DNA from: Membranipora membranacea
Taxonomy: Eukaryota > Bryozoa > Gymnolaemata > Cheilostomatida > Membraniporidae
Direction of reading: 5' to 3'
Assembly: GCA_914767715.1 (NCBI GenBank)
Contig: OU612070.1
Span: 20,260,025 to 20,324,024, forward strand
Length of the DNA: 64,000 nt
The notes below the pieces were generated by a model. That model saw nothing but the letters and a program-made list of their open reading frames with translations, was not told where the DNA came from and did not search any database. Position numbers and translations under genes: made by a program. This document shows positions 39,301 to 59,700 of the stretch, piece by piece (the stretch's first letter is position 1; each line of letters begins with the position of its first letter).

Positions 39301-42300
39301 AATCAATGCATAGTTTAAAAATTCAAAAGATATAACATGGCTCTACAAAGCAGCAAAAATGAGAGCCAACCATTCCACGTAAATCAATCTTCGCATTTGG
39401 CAGGCAATGTTTCAAATGGCTTAATTTTAATTTACACATGGGACATGTAGTTACCAGTCAGCATTTGGTAGGCAATGTTTCAAATGTCTAAATTTTAATA
39501 CACACATGGGACATGCTGTTACCACTACCAGTCCGCACCATCCAAACACAACCTGATCGATAACCAACCTGAATAATCCTCTTCCAACTCGCAATCGTGG
39601 CTAGCACCGATTGCCACAAATTTACAAGGGGGCTGTGCCATCCTGAGAGTAAATCTAATCTAATCCTTGTGCAAACAGATACTCAACCATTGCAGTAAGT
39701 GCAAAATTCTCCTAAGAGAGACCATATTTATGTAAGTATTTTATTGGACATTATGCGGGGATTATAGGCCCAAGTCCGTTATTCTAGGGTGTTTGCACTG
39801 CGGCACTAGGTTAGACACTAGGTTAGTGACTTCTAAACCTTGCACCTGCTACATTTTTTTAAAAGATAATATGGTATTTCATAGGCATACTTGTGCCTTG
39901 ACAACAAAGTGTTAAGAGTATTAAACGTATTGAATTTCTTTCTGATGCATCAATGATGGCTAGTAAATATCCCTGTCAAACTCTTGAACAAAAACTGACT
40001 AAACACTGAGTTGAACTTTTGGTCAAGTATTCTATTTTTTGTTGTTACCATGGTTAAACATTAATTCACCACTCAAAATGCCATTGGTATACCTGCTCGA
40101 CAGAAAAAACTGGCATGTAAATTCTAAGCGCAGATGCAAAATAAATTATGTTTTCCTAAGTGATTTTGTAAGCTACCTTTTTCTTCTTCTGAGTCCACCA
40201 TTGAGTCATATCCTTTTTGAGCGACTCTAGCCCTCATCTTCTCCTCACCTAATGTGTCATCAGCTGGACTAGTAGGTATGGGAGAATATTGTGACCTCTT
40301 GCTCATGATAGGTCAAGCCAAAACCTTGTCTTATTGTGTGTGATTAGTCGATTAAAATTGATAGCGCCGAAACAGATATCCTTATGCTATGTAAGATAGC
40401 CTTCGAAAGCCTAGCTCCTTTCGCCAAAACACAGAGTTGAGCTCATCCCTATATCACCGCCCCGATATCCCGTATTAAGATCCAAAGCTACAGTGATGCG
40501 ATGAGTTCAAACTCAACAAGATTCAGCCAGCAAGACCGATCTTTTGGTAGCAGGAAAAACGCTAATGGTGATTACTTTCTTCCTTGTATGGCCGGACTAC
40601 TAGTAGCAAGGAGTAATAGTTACTCCTTGCTTGTAGGAACCAAATATTAAGCTATCTAGTGAAGCGTGCTGATGTAACGTTTGAGTTGAGACATAATTAA
40701 TGCTTTACCTGACTCTCTATGGTTATTCATTCACCATCTCTCCTATTCACAGGAATCGTCACCATGGCTTTAACCCATGTAAAGAATTCAGTGAATTGCG
40801 TAAATAATAGCAGACTTGGCAAGTCTAAATTCTATTCATAAAGTAGTTTTATTCTCAGAGAGGCAAAAGAAATAGATGTCATTAATTGCAGCAGCTTGAC
40901 ATGATATCTTTAGTGCAGGGTATGAAATTACATGATTCCAGGCATAATTACATGACTAGGAGGATTAAAATTTGGGAAAAATATCCTCTAATCAAAAATA
41001 AGCTGCATATTATGACATGCAAATGAGAGCCTAGTGTCAAAACAACACATCAAACATGTATGGTGTACAGTACCAGTACAATGATTAAGAATGTGTTCCG
41101 TCCATGTGGAAGGGAAAACAATATTATAAAAATTAAATTTTAAACAGTTGATTTTAATCTATCCTACCTTTTACATAAAGGATAGCTTCCATTTAATTTT
41201 GGCAGCGATCGATCGAATGTACGAAAACGATTTCATTTAATGTGCAGTCTGTTCATAATGAAAGCCGTGAAGATGAACGCCAGTAAATCATTCTATTTCC
41301 TTGTAAAGTTTGATGTTGAAATAGTGTTATGTACTAAGCAGAAATTCCTGCTTAGTACTCAGCGCATTTATGCCAGAATATGATTCACTGCTATGGTATC
41401 TGGATTATCTGGATTTTGTGGAAATATGTAACCAGAATAAATACAGTGGCTTAGGCTATGCGCTTAAGTATGATATGATTGCAAAGAAGATAAACACAAA
41501 TCACAAACATATATATTATACATAACAACTTATTTATACAGATAATTATAATATTACCATCATCGAGAGAAATTTTCAGTTGTATCTGTGCAATGTGATA
41601 AGCGCAGACTACTTATTTGAAGCAAACTCCTTTTAGGGGTTCAACCCAAGTTTAATTGCTTTTTAAGTTGTGGGCTCCTGATGCAAGGTAAGACAACTTT
41701 GAAAACTGAGTACCGTCAAAGAGTAATAGTGGATTACTCCTTGTTTGAATGAGGATGTAATACATAAGGAGATTCCGCCTGAATGATAAAGCTATGGGTA
41801 GTTTTGGCTTTCAAGGGCACCTACCCCATGTCCCGAACTATAGAGGCCAGTGAATTACAGACTATAGATGAGGATTGCCAGCCTTAGACATCCTACTGAC
41901 TATCAGAGCTACTCGCTTCCCATCACCAATGATTAAGTGTGATATTTGAATATCATCCGCATGTCCGTTTTATTTGGTAAACAGACTTCTGTCAGTCACC
42001 TAGATTATAGTGTCCCATGTAAAACTCAATTGATAATGGTCCGTTTCAATAATGGGGAAGCAGCTCTAAGTTCACCTAAATTGGATCAACCTTCACCTAT
42101 AACTAACCAATCTAACTTAATCTTACACACTGGTGTCTTGTTTATTTTTAACCAGCCCAATCTAACTATTTTCTAAACATGTCTTTTTGGCAAAAGCCAA
42201 CTCCGCAATGCTCTGAACGCTGAAATCAAATCGCATTCCTAACCAAAGATTCTAAACCCATCGTAGAAAATACTGGTTTGTCGAGAGTGTTCTGGAAAAT

Positions 42301-43238
42301 TTAGAAAACATTGTGTGGCTTGTGAAACCTCCCATATGCATGCAGTTGTGATAATTGACTAACACTAACCTCAAATATAGGTAAAATTGCTTCTATCAGC
42401 TTCTTCTTCAATCAAGGAAGCCCATTCCCTCACCAGGGTCAAGCAACCTCTTGCAGATAGATAAACATAGGGCTTATATATTATTTAAACTCATGTCATT
42501 GACATAGTTAGCGTATGATAACCACCTGTTTCTCTAATCTACTTGTTATTTCACCACTTTACCAAATGGTATGATATATCACTGTAATATTATAGTGATG
42601 TGTTTCACGTTCCATGGGCCCACTATTAATATAATTCAATCACCGAAAAATGTCACAACAATTTACACTGAGAAGAATTATGACATTAAAACTTGCGACA
42701 TAGTGCTGCTACGCAATATGCTGTATATCGCAGTGTGATAAACTAAGAAGAAAAACACTTAGCATAGTTGGGTTACCTAAACCTGCCATTTTTTATGCTT
42801 CATCAGGCATAATTCAGTCACTCAAGGGAGATATGTTTTATTCTCTAATCTGTTGCCATTCTTTTTTCGAATCTTATTTATTGACCTTGAGAAAAATCTG
42901 ACTCCCCACCAATGTAAAGATGACTTGCAGTGGAATTATAGCCTAGGTATTTATAATGTTAGTGACATTATTCAGCACTTCTCAAACTACCACGCTTCAC
43001 CCATCACCTTTCTTGTCAACATTTTTGATGGATGGTACAGTTGTGTGAGGTCTTTGATCCCTAATTCCCAATAGTTTCCTGTTCGTAACCACAAAATATG
43101 ACTATATTGGAAATTAAATGTTAAGGACATATCAACATGAAGGTCAATATTGACTATATACTAATTGATGGTTTATGTCTCACCTCCTTTGATAACAATC
43201 GCATCTTCATCGTCTAATCTTTGGAAGACACCCGCCAT
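27338..43238 (-). CDS. M13 zinc metallopeptidase, neprilysin / endothelin-converting-enzyme type
   Basis: A type II membrane ectopeptidase predicted to cleave extracellular peptides. Exons in transcript order: 1A 43184-43238 or 1B 40177-40306; 38936-39096; 3a 37989-38192 and 3b 37304-37504; 35598-35726; 34461-34622; 33988-34092; 33474-33608; 33017-33198; 32763-32866; 32219-32337; 31547-31658; 30821-30986; 29817-29927; 28967-29159; 28355-28519; 27338-27514. All borders are GT..AG and in phase. The 1B+3b form is 783 residues (M13 proteins are about 750-770). TM helix about 59-84; first cysteines 101 and 106; VNAYY substrate motif 577-581; zinc site HELSH 619-623; GENIAD 678-683 with the third zinc ligand Glu679; His745 and Arg751 (HSP..FR); C-terminal CKAW. 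All catalytic residues are present. An ECE-like rather than NEP-like paralogue is suggested by the alternative N-termini and the SRYSQF segment, but a tree is needed. Confidence 0.95.
27528..27590. repeat. TA/AAT-rich microsatellite
   Basis: A low-complexity TA and TAA run immediately upstream (on the minus strand) of the last M13 exon, ending about 14 bases before its acceptor. Confidence 0.8.
28236..28318. repeat. foldback with CTTGACA / TGTCAAG ends
   Basis: GGGGACAACTCTCTTCTTGACAG on the left and AACTTGTCAAGACAGG on the right, with GGCAAGCTTCGTTCCCC between. It is a diverged member of the family at 20925-20980 and lies in the last M13 intron. Confidence 0.5.
28627..28880 (+). mobile_element. 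tRNA-derived SINE, second family
   Basis: The head GGTGGTGTAGTGGTTAAG is a good A-box/D-arm match. An anticodon-like CTTCTCAATCTGAGAG hairpin, a degenerate B-box and a body ending in an ATT-rich tail (TTAATAATATGATTATCATTATT) follow. The body differs from the copies at 19685 and 30074. It lies in an M13 intron, antisense to the gene. Confidence 0.65.
29758..29801. repeat. CAGTCTTGACAAGCTT foldback
   Basis: Arms CAGTCTTGACAAGCTT and AAGCTTGTCAAGACAGG enclose about 10 bases. Same family as 20925-20980 and 55629-55679. It is 16 bases from the M13 exon at 29817-29927. Confidence 0.75.
30074..30330 (+). mobile_element. tRNA-derived SINE, copy 2
   Basis: Shares with 19685-19967 the GGGTTGGATCAT-like head, the body (GTACCAGC.CTTT, GGTAATGATGTAGTG, AG.AGTACCCATT.TGGCTTAC) and the TATAAATAAACT + ATT tail. 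It lies in an M13 intron, antisense to the gene. Many substitutions separate the copies, so the insertions are not recent. Confidence 0.8.
33330..33445. repeat. AGACTC/AGACTT imperfect repeat filling a short intron
   Basis: Repeated AGACTCAGACTTA-like units occupy much of the 275-base intron between the M13 exons 33474-33608 and 33017-33198. The minus strand stays open over it and would read Ser/Glu/Lys-rich, but the flanking splice sites and family alignment make it intronic. Confidence 0.6.
35218..35251. repeat. palindrome TCACAGAGTAAGGAT, copy 1
   Basis: TCACAGAGTAAGGAT, a 4-base loop and ATCCTTACTCTGTGA form a perfect hairpin. The same hairpin with a two-base-different centre occurs at 38256-38287. 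Both are in introns of the M13 gene. Confidence 0.85.
35757..35872. repeat. long near-perfect inverted repeat, about 57-base arms
   Basis: The arms at 35757-35814 and 35816-35872 are reverse complements with one mismatch (G:U-compatible in RNA) and one extra base, separated by one base. It lies 30 bases upstream of the acceptor of the M13 exon 35598-35726, in the intron downstream of exon 3b. No open frame or transposase end motif was recognised. Confidence 0.9.
37304..37504 (-). CDS. M13 exon 3b (canonical version of a duplicated exon)
   Basis: 67 codons, phase 0 at both ends, with good TCTCTAG acceptor and GTAAGT donor. It begins HLVCNTVAC and carries the M13 hallmark PCDDFYEYACG, then SRYSQF. 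The Arg of SRYSQF aligns with Arg102 of neprilysin, which contacts the free carboxylate of peptide substrates. It pairs with exon 3a 484 bases upstream. Read alone in the gene model it gives a normal-length enzyme. Confidence 0.9.
37989..38192 (-). CDS. M13 exon 3a (tandem alternative of exon 3b)
   Basis: 68 codons, phase 0 at both ends, acceptor CCCTATAG and donor GTAGCT. It encodes VSDVCTSEYC, then PCEDFYKYACG, then FLPPADGVVDTPLLLN. It aligns with exon 3b over its whole length (roughly 35-40% identity by eye), with all cysteines kept. The SRxxxF block is absent. It is open, has good splice borders and keeps the family residues, so it is likely functional rather than a relic. Confidence 0.88.
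38256..38381. repeat. two adjacent perfect hairpins
   Basis: The first is TCACAGAGTAAGGA, a 4-base loop and its complement (38256-38287). The second has 35-base perfect arms at 38300-38334 and 38347-38381 around a 12-base loop. Both lie in the intron immediately upstream of exon 3a. A partial relative of the second (GTTGGGATAGCTGGTAGAAG) occurs near 30511. Confidence 0.9.
39393..39528. repeat. two tandem copies of a 68-bp unit
   Basis: GCATTTGGCAGGCAATGTTTCAAATG starts the first unit at 39393 and its near-copy starts the second at 39461. Both continue through TTTTAAT, CACATGGGACATG and GTTACCA. It is intronic, about 300 bases upstream of the M13 transmembrane exon. Confidence 0.85.
40177..40306 (-). 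CDS. M13 alternative first exon 1B
   Basis: ATG at 40306 with an in-frame TGA nine bases upstream (TGA CCT ATC ATG). 43 codons plus one base, donor GTAGCT. It splices in phase to the transmembrane exon at 38936-39096. The cytoplasmic tail holds two Tyr-x-x-hydrophobic motifs, YSPI and YDSM, of the clathrin-adaptor type, and ends in an acidic stretch. Confidence 0.85.
40605..40631. repeat. palindrome AGCAAGGAGTAAT..ATTACTCCTTGCT type
   Basis: This is the best copy of a short palindrome family. Others are at 18856-18872, 21877-21898, 41717-41745, 43495-43524, 44535-44551, 45591-45608, 45629-45656 and about 61003-61022. Confidence 0.8.
43184..43238 (-). CDS. M13 alternative first exon 1A
   Basis: ATG at 43238 preceded in frame by TGA (TGA TCC AAA ACA ACA ATG). 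18 codons plus one base, then a GTGAGA donor. The phase matches the same transmembrane exon used by exon 1B. It encodes MAGVFQRLDDEDAIVIKG, which has no Tyr-based sorting motif. It could instead be the first exon of an unseen gene, but the shared phase and the absence of other minus-strand exons before 40306 favour an alternative promoter. Confidence 0.65.
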
Positions 43239-44435
43239 TGTTGTTTTGGATCAGATCATCTGGTAGTAGAAGATGGAATAACGGAGTCGGCAATCTAATA
43301 AAGAAAATGATGTCATTGAGTACATTATGATATCAGAGCGATTCTTCTCTCATAACATGATGGCAAATCCACCGGACAAGGGCATCAAAAATCAATGATG
43401 CTGTATTAATTTTCCTTGTTTGTGTAGGCCTATTTATTCATTATCCTGTTAAAGTACTGATAACATAGTATAGCCCTAGAGTGCTGTGTCAGATTCAATG
43501 AGTAATTATGCTATTACTCCTTGTTCAGCCGGATTATAGACCTCAGACTGATACAATATCCAGGTCTCAGCTTAGCGAAAGGAGATTGAATGAATATTGT
43601 CAGCAGGTGACTGTTCTTTATTAGCAAAGTAGTAACTTTCTATCAGCGCCAACACAAAACCAATCTTAGGCCTATAACTGCATCGATCAATTTTACTCAA
43701 ACTTCACTTGAGGTTGTCATCAATTTCAAAAGCACCCTGCTTTTTATTATGCAGGTCAAATTCAAGCTAGTTTTAGAATAAAACAATTTAGTCTTTTTGA
43801 AATGGCAATTATTGTTGTGGGCAATGAACCATTGGTTTCACACAAAGGGGGACTAGGAGATGAAAATGATAAGAGCAGTGATCATCACATCAGTATTCTG
43901 TAAATACCTAGGACACATGCCGCAACATCTGGTGTCACATATAGATCGAGGCCATAATAGACTGACACCATGGTGTGCTGGAAGAATTCAATGCCATGGC
44001 ACAACTCCTTCAGTGACTCAACATACAACAGAAATTCTTGATACAAAAATTGGAAATCAATGTGGGAGTGCTGAAAAATAATTAGTCTTCGTCAGGGAAC
44101 ACGATTCTTCGTCCCAGAACCCATTAAAAAATGCCAACAATGTCAATGAATAAATTGGTAATGTCACACATATGGGCGCGCAGTACCCATTTAGTTGACT
44201 TTGCAAAGAACAACGATGTTTTGACAGTTACCAGTCATACATCTGGTGTATAGTATGCACTAAGCCTCCAGACTGCCTAACAACCATCCATGCCTCACAT
44301 CACGTCTAATGAACCTTCACACACCCTTCATCAGCATCTAAATGGTCTTTGTGACCTTTAAACAACGGTTTTTAAAGTGTGATAGTAAGTAGGCCTGCAC
44401 TGCAGTCAAAATTGTAGGGATCCACTATTAGGTAT

Positions 44436-44526
44436 CACAGGCCTTCTGTAGTGCAGTTGTCCTGTGGTTATGTGCCCCAGCGGCCAACAAACGACCATCG
44501 GACTTGCACAAACTACAGAAGGCCTG
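44436..44526. repeat. ACAGGCCTTCTGTAGT foldback
   Basis: ACAGGCCTTCTGTAGT at 44436-44451 and its exact reverse complement at 44511-44526 enclose about 59 bases. It is MITE-like, with no coding capacity. Confidence 0.8.
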
Positions 44527-44769
44527 TACTATCAACAAGGAGAAACTCCTTGGTATCTTCAACCCTGCCCACTATAGTACAAGACACCACAACAACAGAT
44601 AACTTCATTCTAGAGCCAGTGATCTGAATCAACCTAGTTGTTGGTTGTTACACTACAATAATATAATGATACTACCCTATCTTAGTCTCTGTCCTCTCTG
44701 ACTTGACTACTATGATTATAATTAATAAATTATAGTAACTATCATAGATGGTTAATATAAGTTATGATA

Positions 44770-44833
44770 GCAATGAACTCCCCAAGGGCATGGTGTATAA
44801 AGCCCTTGAACTCCCGAAGAGGGAGTTCATTGC
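44770..44833. repeat. GCAATGAACTCCC foldback
   Basis: GCAATGAACTCCC at 44770-44782 pairs with GGGAGTTCATTGC at 44821-44833, and AAGGGC pairs with GCCCTT inside. Confidence 0.8.
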
Positions 44834-47009
44834 AATGATGATGATGATGAATATATGGTAATTAATAATAATGAAATGATTTATTATTTTTTGTAATCCC
44901 AATGGTCACCATATACATAGGCTCCTTGGGATCACATGCACATAACTACCAGGAGTGATTTGGAAGTGGTTGTCATTTTCAACATGACAGAGAGATTGCA
45001 GCAATAAGTCCACTGATAGTGGTTTTGAGAATATGGAAATTCTTCTGCTGGAGTACATAATTCATAATTCTTTATGTTTCTTATTGGTCATTTTCATTAG
45101 CATGGGGCGTATGATATGCACCCTGAATATCTTACCTTAATCGACTTAGAATAGCTCCACATTTAGAGAGTCAACTTCACAGAGTTCTGTTTGATATCCG
45201 CTTTTACAATATCGCACCAGCAACTTTGTGTTTCTATTATAACACTGAATCGACCTAAATACCCTTTTTAAACAGTACCACAAAGGGAGTCTAAATTCTT
45301 GAAGCCTTTGGAGAAATAAACATCGGCTGTAGGTGTTGACCCCCACACAATTCAGATATAAGGCTTACGTGGCCCTACAAAAATTATTAGAGAAATCCTA
45401 AAAAACTGCTTCTTTCACCATTCTCCCTGCTTTCACCATCTCTTCAGTGTTTTTAATGATTATCACAAGGCTTTTTTGTTTCTCCTCTAGACTATCTAGT
45501 CTCAGATCATTTATGAAATTTTATAGGTTCTAGTGATACCTATGTAAACACATCACAGGGATTTTTTGCTGAGCCCATTCATTGCTGCAGCAGGGAGAAT
45601 TCTCCCTTATTATTATTCAGAATCATTGCAGCAAGGAGTTAGTCCTTGATTGCAGAGTGAGTGATCTCTCAAATCTCTCAGTTGGGTCTGTTGAAAGGTT
45701 CTTTATTCAACTTTGTGCCAGGCTTACCCCTCTCCTCTCCAGAGGTAGCATGCCTAAAGGCCATGGGATGATTGATGCTGGACTCGCGCGAAGTGTGGGA
45801 GGATCAATCACTTGCCTGTGACTGGGTATTATACCAGGACAGGCTGTCGGTGACCCCCACCCACCAACCTCCGACATCCTGCCCAGGCTATCAGGGAGGG
45901 TCGGATGAAACCCCACTGAATGAACTGGATCATACATTAACAAACATGCTTGTTGCCTCATAACCACCCACCCCTCCCATGGACATGACGGCTTAATACC
46001 ACCCCCCCCCCTTTTGGGTGGTTGATGCTTGGGCGAAATAAATGCTTTCAAGCCCCTGAAGACCACATTTTCCATGGAGTGTGGACTATAGATGTACTGT
46101 CTGTTGTCTGCCCAAGAAGAACATGGTTTTTCTGAAGACTGTAACGAAAAATGCAGGTTTAAGTTAGGTCTGGTTAAATTGATTTGAGTGATGATTGTGA
46201 AAATGTTTATGCCAGGTGCCCCTGAAATAGCGAAGTTTGTGTTACCACAAAACAAACAAAATTAAATTCAATGTTGATTTATTAGGCCAATTATGCTTGG
46301 AATGACTTCTAAATTCTAACAAAAAAGTTGGTTTGAGTGCTGATGTATGATATTTAGTTTAATGAGCTTTATAAGAACTCACCCTCAGAGAAACCCATTG
46401 TTTACAGAGTGACCCAGGACCCTCGGGTATTCCATGGTCCTGAAGCGATTTTGATTCACATGTCCTTGTGGGGCCAATTTTGGAAGACCACTGGGTGTCC
46501 ATCCTGATTTGATTAAACTTGGGATAGAATTATGGTCACTATCAAGGTGAGATGACCTGTTAGCACACTAGCAATTCACTGCCAGGTGATTGGTGCAGCA
46601 GAAGTCGTTGGTTCAAATTTCTCTTGGGGAGCTATCTGTTTTAATTGTTCAAACCCCCAGCCCTTCTGAAATATGTGTAATTCAATATCCGACATGTTTT
46701 AATTCAAAGTTGGAGCAAGGCAAGTTGGAGATTACAGCTTTTGATTAATTGGCCACTTTTGGAAGTGAACCGCTCGAGTCATGCCCCGGCTCCAGCTTGG
46801 AATCAATTACTATTACCCAAAACAGTAATTCTATCCACCATCGGATAAGAGCGATGAATAATTAGTGATCACTTGCAACCTTTAAATATGTGAGTAAAAG
46901 CCTAACCATAATTTGAATCATACTTTGCACTACCTTGACATATTTTTGTTGACAGATATGCTGTGATCGAATTACCCAGCAGCAAAAAGCAGCCTTACAC
47001 GATTCCAAC

Positions 47010-56246
<9,237 letters not shown>

Positions 56247-56748
56247 TTCTTTTTTTGCCATCGTTTTACTATTTAATTTTAATATTGTCTAGTCAATGCT
56301 TCATATTGCTAGTTTTTTGCCTGCACATAGACTCACCGCTTATAAATATATATATAAGCAAGTTTGAGAAAAATAACCTTACAGTGCTTTGTTGATTGAT
56401 GTGAAAGGGTCATCATTCAAGAAATACTACTAAAAATATTTTATCTGATTATCTTGTTGACATGGACGGACAATTGCCAGAAATATAAAAAAGGTAAGAA
56501 ATCTTTTGACGACGTGAACCAGGGCTCCATCAATGACATATCACTGGTATGTTGCTCTATATATATAACAGATGAAATATCAAGCAACCAGTATAAAAAG
56601 ACATCAAACATATATATTGACCACAAGATCTGCTTGATTAAACTAAATGAGATATAAAACTTCAAATATGGCCTCTAAAACAATATAATTAGATAGTACA
56701 AAGAGAAGATTGTCAGGCAGTGAGTCTTCTTAGCATCAGAGATTAACG

Positions 56749-59700
56749 TTAGTTTCCGCTTCCAATGTTGAATTTAGACTTGAGAGTATCAACATGTTTT
56801 TTCTCAGCTTGGTCTAGCTGCGCATCTGCCTGGAAGTCGTCCCTGTGTTGTAACAGCGCTGACAACGCGACGTCACTGATACCCAGATCACTCTGCAGTA
56901 ATACTGCCCAGTTATCCGTGTGATTTCTCATCAAGTCCTGTCATAATAAAAAAGTTGACTCATTTTCAGGGTATCCCTCAATTTCGGATCTGAAATAGTA
57001 TTCTGGTCTGAATAACCCCAATGCTTTATATGATAGGCCGTGTGGTTGCATGTAACCAGTTGACTTTCTCCTACCAATCTTTAATCAGCCAATCTAGTCA
57101 CAGTTTGTTCAGCATCCCACCAAAATCCAAAGAGTAATCCAATGTAGTGAGCAGACAACTTCGGTTGGTTAACACAAGTGAAAATGTGGATGATTGTAAA
57201 AGTACTTACAAAGTCTATCACTGAGTCTCCAATCTTATTGTGCAGTGCAAGAGGATTCGCCATAGCTTTAGATCTTTCATCTGTGTAATCAGTAACATCA
57301 GGGACAAACTGGTCCACCCCACCTGAGTCCACTCTCTCTGGTAGGATACCATGTATATCCATTGAGGAGTAGAGCCAGTCTTTATTATTTGATATGACAT
57401 TGTAAATCTGCCTCAGATATAACTCCCCTTGAAAAAAAAACAATCAAAATGTCATCATCACAAATATCTATGCTGTTCTGAATTAGCAGTAAATCAAGTG
57501 CTGGCTAGGGGTGTGGTAAGATGAGGTAAGGCTTTTGTATGGCACCAGCGAGCCCTCTACAACAACTATTTCATAAAAGTAACAACTGCCCATACAGAAC
57601 TTTTTCAGGAGTGTACAATGGCCAAAAATACAGCAGCGTTGTTTCAGGATACTCTAACAAAATATGATGATGCATTATAATAGGACTCTTGGTCTAGGCC
57701 ATGGGATACCGTCTACCCCGACCCATCACATGATAGGTACATGTAGATGTTACCTTTCTGTGTATTGAGTATATCACTGACTATTCCAGTAGAAGCAAAC
57801 TCCATAAAGCTATCAGCTGTGCCTCCATCAACATTTAAATCAGGCCACATTGACCTATAACAGAGAAGAACAAACTAAATCAGCGTCGATACCTTCAAAA
57901 TTAAGTTAAATACTTAGAAAATCAAAAACTGGAAAACGCTTGAATATTATACCGTGTGGAAAACGCTATTAAATGCCGCAATCTCAAGTTATAGGCATAT
58001 GCCAACAGAGAACACACATTTTTTGTAACTCTTGACTCTAACGATTTCATTATCAGCAAATTTTTTTTATTATTATTACACATTTTTATTGAGTTTTCCA
58101 TAAAGATAGCCTAAGTATGGTCTCCGTTTAAGTATGAGTTTAAATTTCAATATATTATAACATGGCCACTACTAATCATATTTCTTCATTCAGGTGAAGT
58201 ATCCTAGCTAAACAGATACTAATACTAGTAATATAATAAATAATGATAACTTACTCTCGATGCCTGATGTTGTTGAGGATTATCTTCCTTTTTTCCTCTA
58301 ACCAGTGATGACGTTGTGTCAGGTACTGCATCTGTTCTTTGTTTAGTTGTGTGCTGCCTGATAGATCTGAACCTGAAACATGATAAAGTGACAGTCAAGC
58401 AGGAGAGTTTGAGGCTGGTATCAACAAAATGGTACAAACGCCATCAGTAAGACACCTGTGTTTAAGTTAGTGTGGAATTGATTTGCGTAATAAGGGATCA
58501 TGTCGGTCTTATTGATTAATTAGCTTTCTATTTACTTCTCTTCTGCACTTTAGATCATACATATGGTACAAGTCCTTATCAGTATTTCACAGATATTAAA
58601 ATATTATTATGTCTGAGTTCCATTTGGGGCAGTGGTGGGTCAGAATGATTATTAGATTCCAAGGTCCATCCATCACCCATATGTGGTAAGGGTATTGAAA
58701 AAACCTCACAACCCTCTCTATGGCTGGCTTAAACTCTGCTTTGCCTAGTTTTCCTTGGTCCTTGGTCGGAGAAAGCTGATATTTCAACTCCATTGAGTTT
58801 ATGTATATTTAATCCACTGAGGGGGTCTTTCAAGTAAAATGAGTGATGGTTTTTGAAGCAAATTGTTACTGTCCCTTTTTTTTGAAAATCATCACCCACT
58901 TGGTCTTCAGCAGGTATTGCTCATTCACTGATCAAGCGATCTGGTAGTGATTTTGACTGTCTTTAATCGAAATTTGATGAGAGGTGACGGGTTATCTTAC
59001 CATTAGAGAGAGCTGCGTATACACAGCTAGAGCTCTCAGACAGCTTAGTCAGGACTTCATCAGATAGTCTCCCCTTGTTCACATTGTTGAGGTACACTGC
59101 ATTCTTCAAATTTCGGGCCAATATGAAACCGATCACCTATAAAATATACAGGAACGCATAAGCGAGTTGTGATAATCAACATCCAAAATAGAGTCAAAGC
59201 AGACCAGTGTGTGTTAGCGATCTTCTCCAAATGTTGTTTAATTCTGTTAAGAGGATGTATATATGCTTCTGAGGAAAAGAAAAAGTTATATGGTAGAGAG
59301 CAATAGAACAGCTAGATAGTCCAGTCAGGGACTAGAGTGACAGCTGTGACAGAGCAAATATGCTCCTTTTAATTCATCAAGAACTGCAGAAATAGCCAAT
59401 CAAAATCATTGATTTCTGTGTCAATTTCGACGTTAGAGTGAAAAGCTGAGCAGACTAACTTTCACACCACAATGTTGTTTAGACCTCTGACCTGTAGTAT
59501 GAATGTATTGGCGGTCGTGTTGTTACTAATAGACCGATCTCCACTCATGCCATGCACCTGTCGATGTAACTCCTCACCGAGCCGATCTAGTAGTACACAC
59601 ACTGATATAGGGATCCTACAGACAGTCTCACACAAGCCTGACATCACCGATTCAGTGATCAGGGTGTGCCACTGAGCGTCATCATCATCATCTAAAACAA

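Larger units (their letters stand above)
43239..47009. other. divergent intergenic region between the M13 gene and SEL1L
   Basis: About 3.8 kb upstream of both the distal M13 first exon (minus) and SEL1L (plus). It should contain both promoters. No TATA, CCAAT-N9-CCACG or other decisive element was recognised. Foldbacks lie at 44436-44526 and 44770-44833, with several CAAGGAGTAA palindromes. A 182-codon minus-strand frame at 45707-46255 has no domain and runs through repeat-derived, C-rich sequence. Confidence 0.55.

Noticed and set aside
45707-46255. 182-codon minus-strand open frame, one of the longest single frames in the window
   Set aside because: No domain, Pro/Gly-rich low-complexity content, runs through C-runs and repeat-derived sequence, and has no partner exons or start context.
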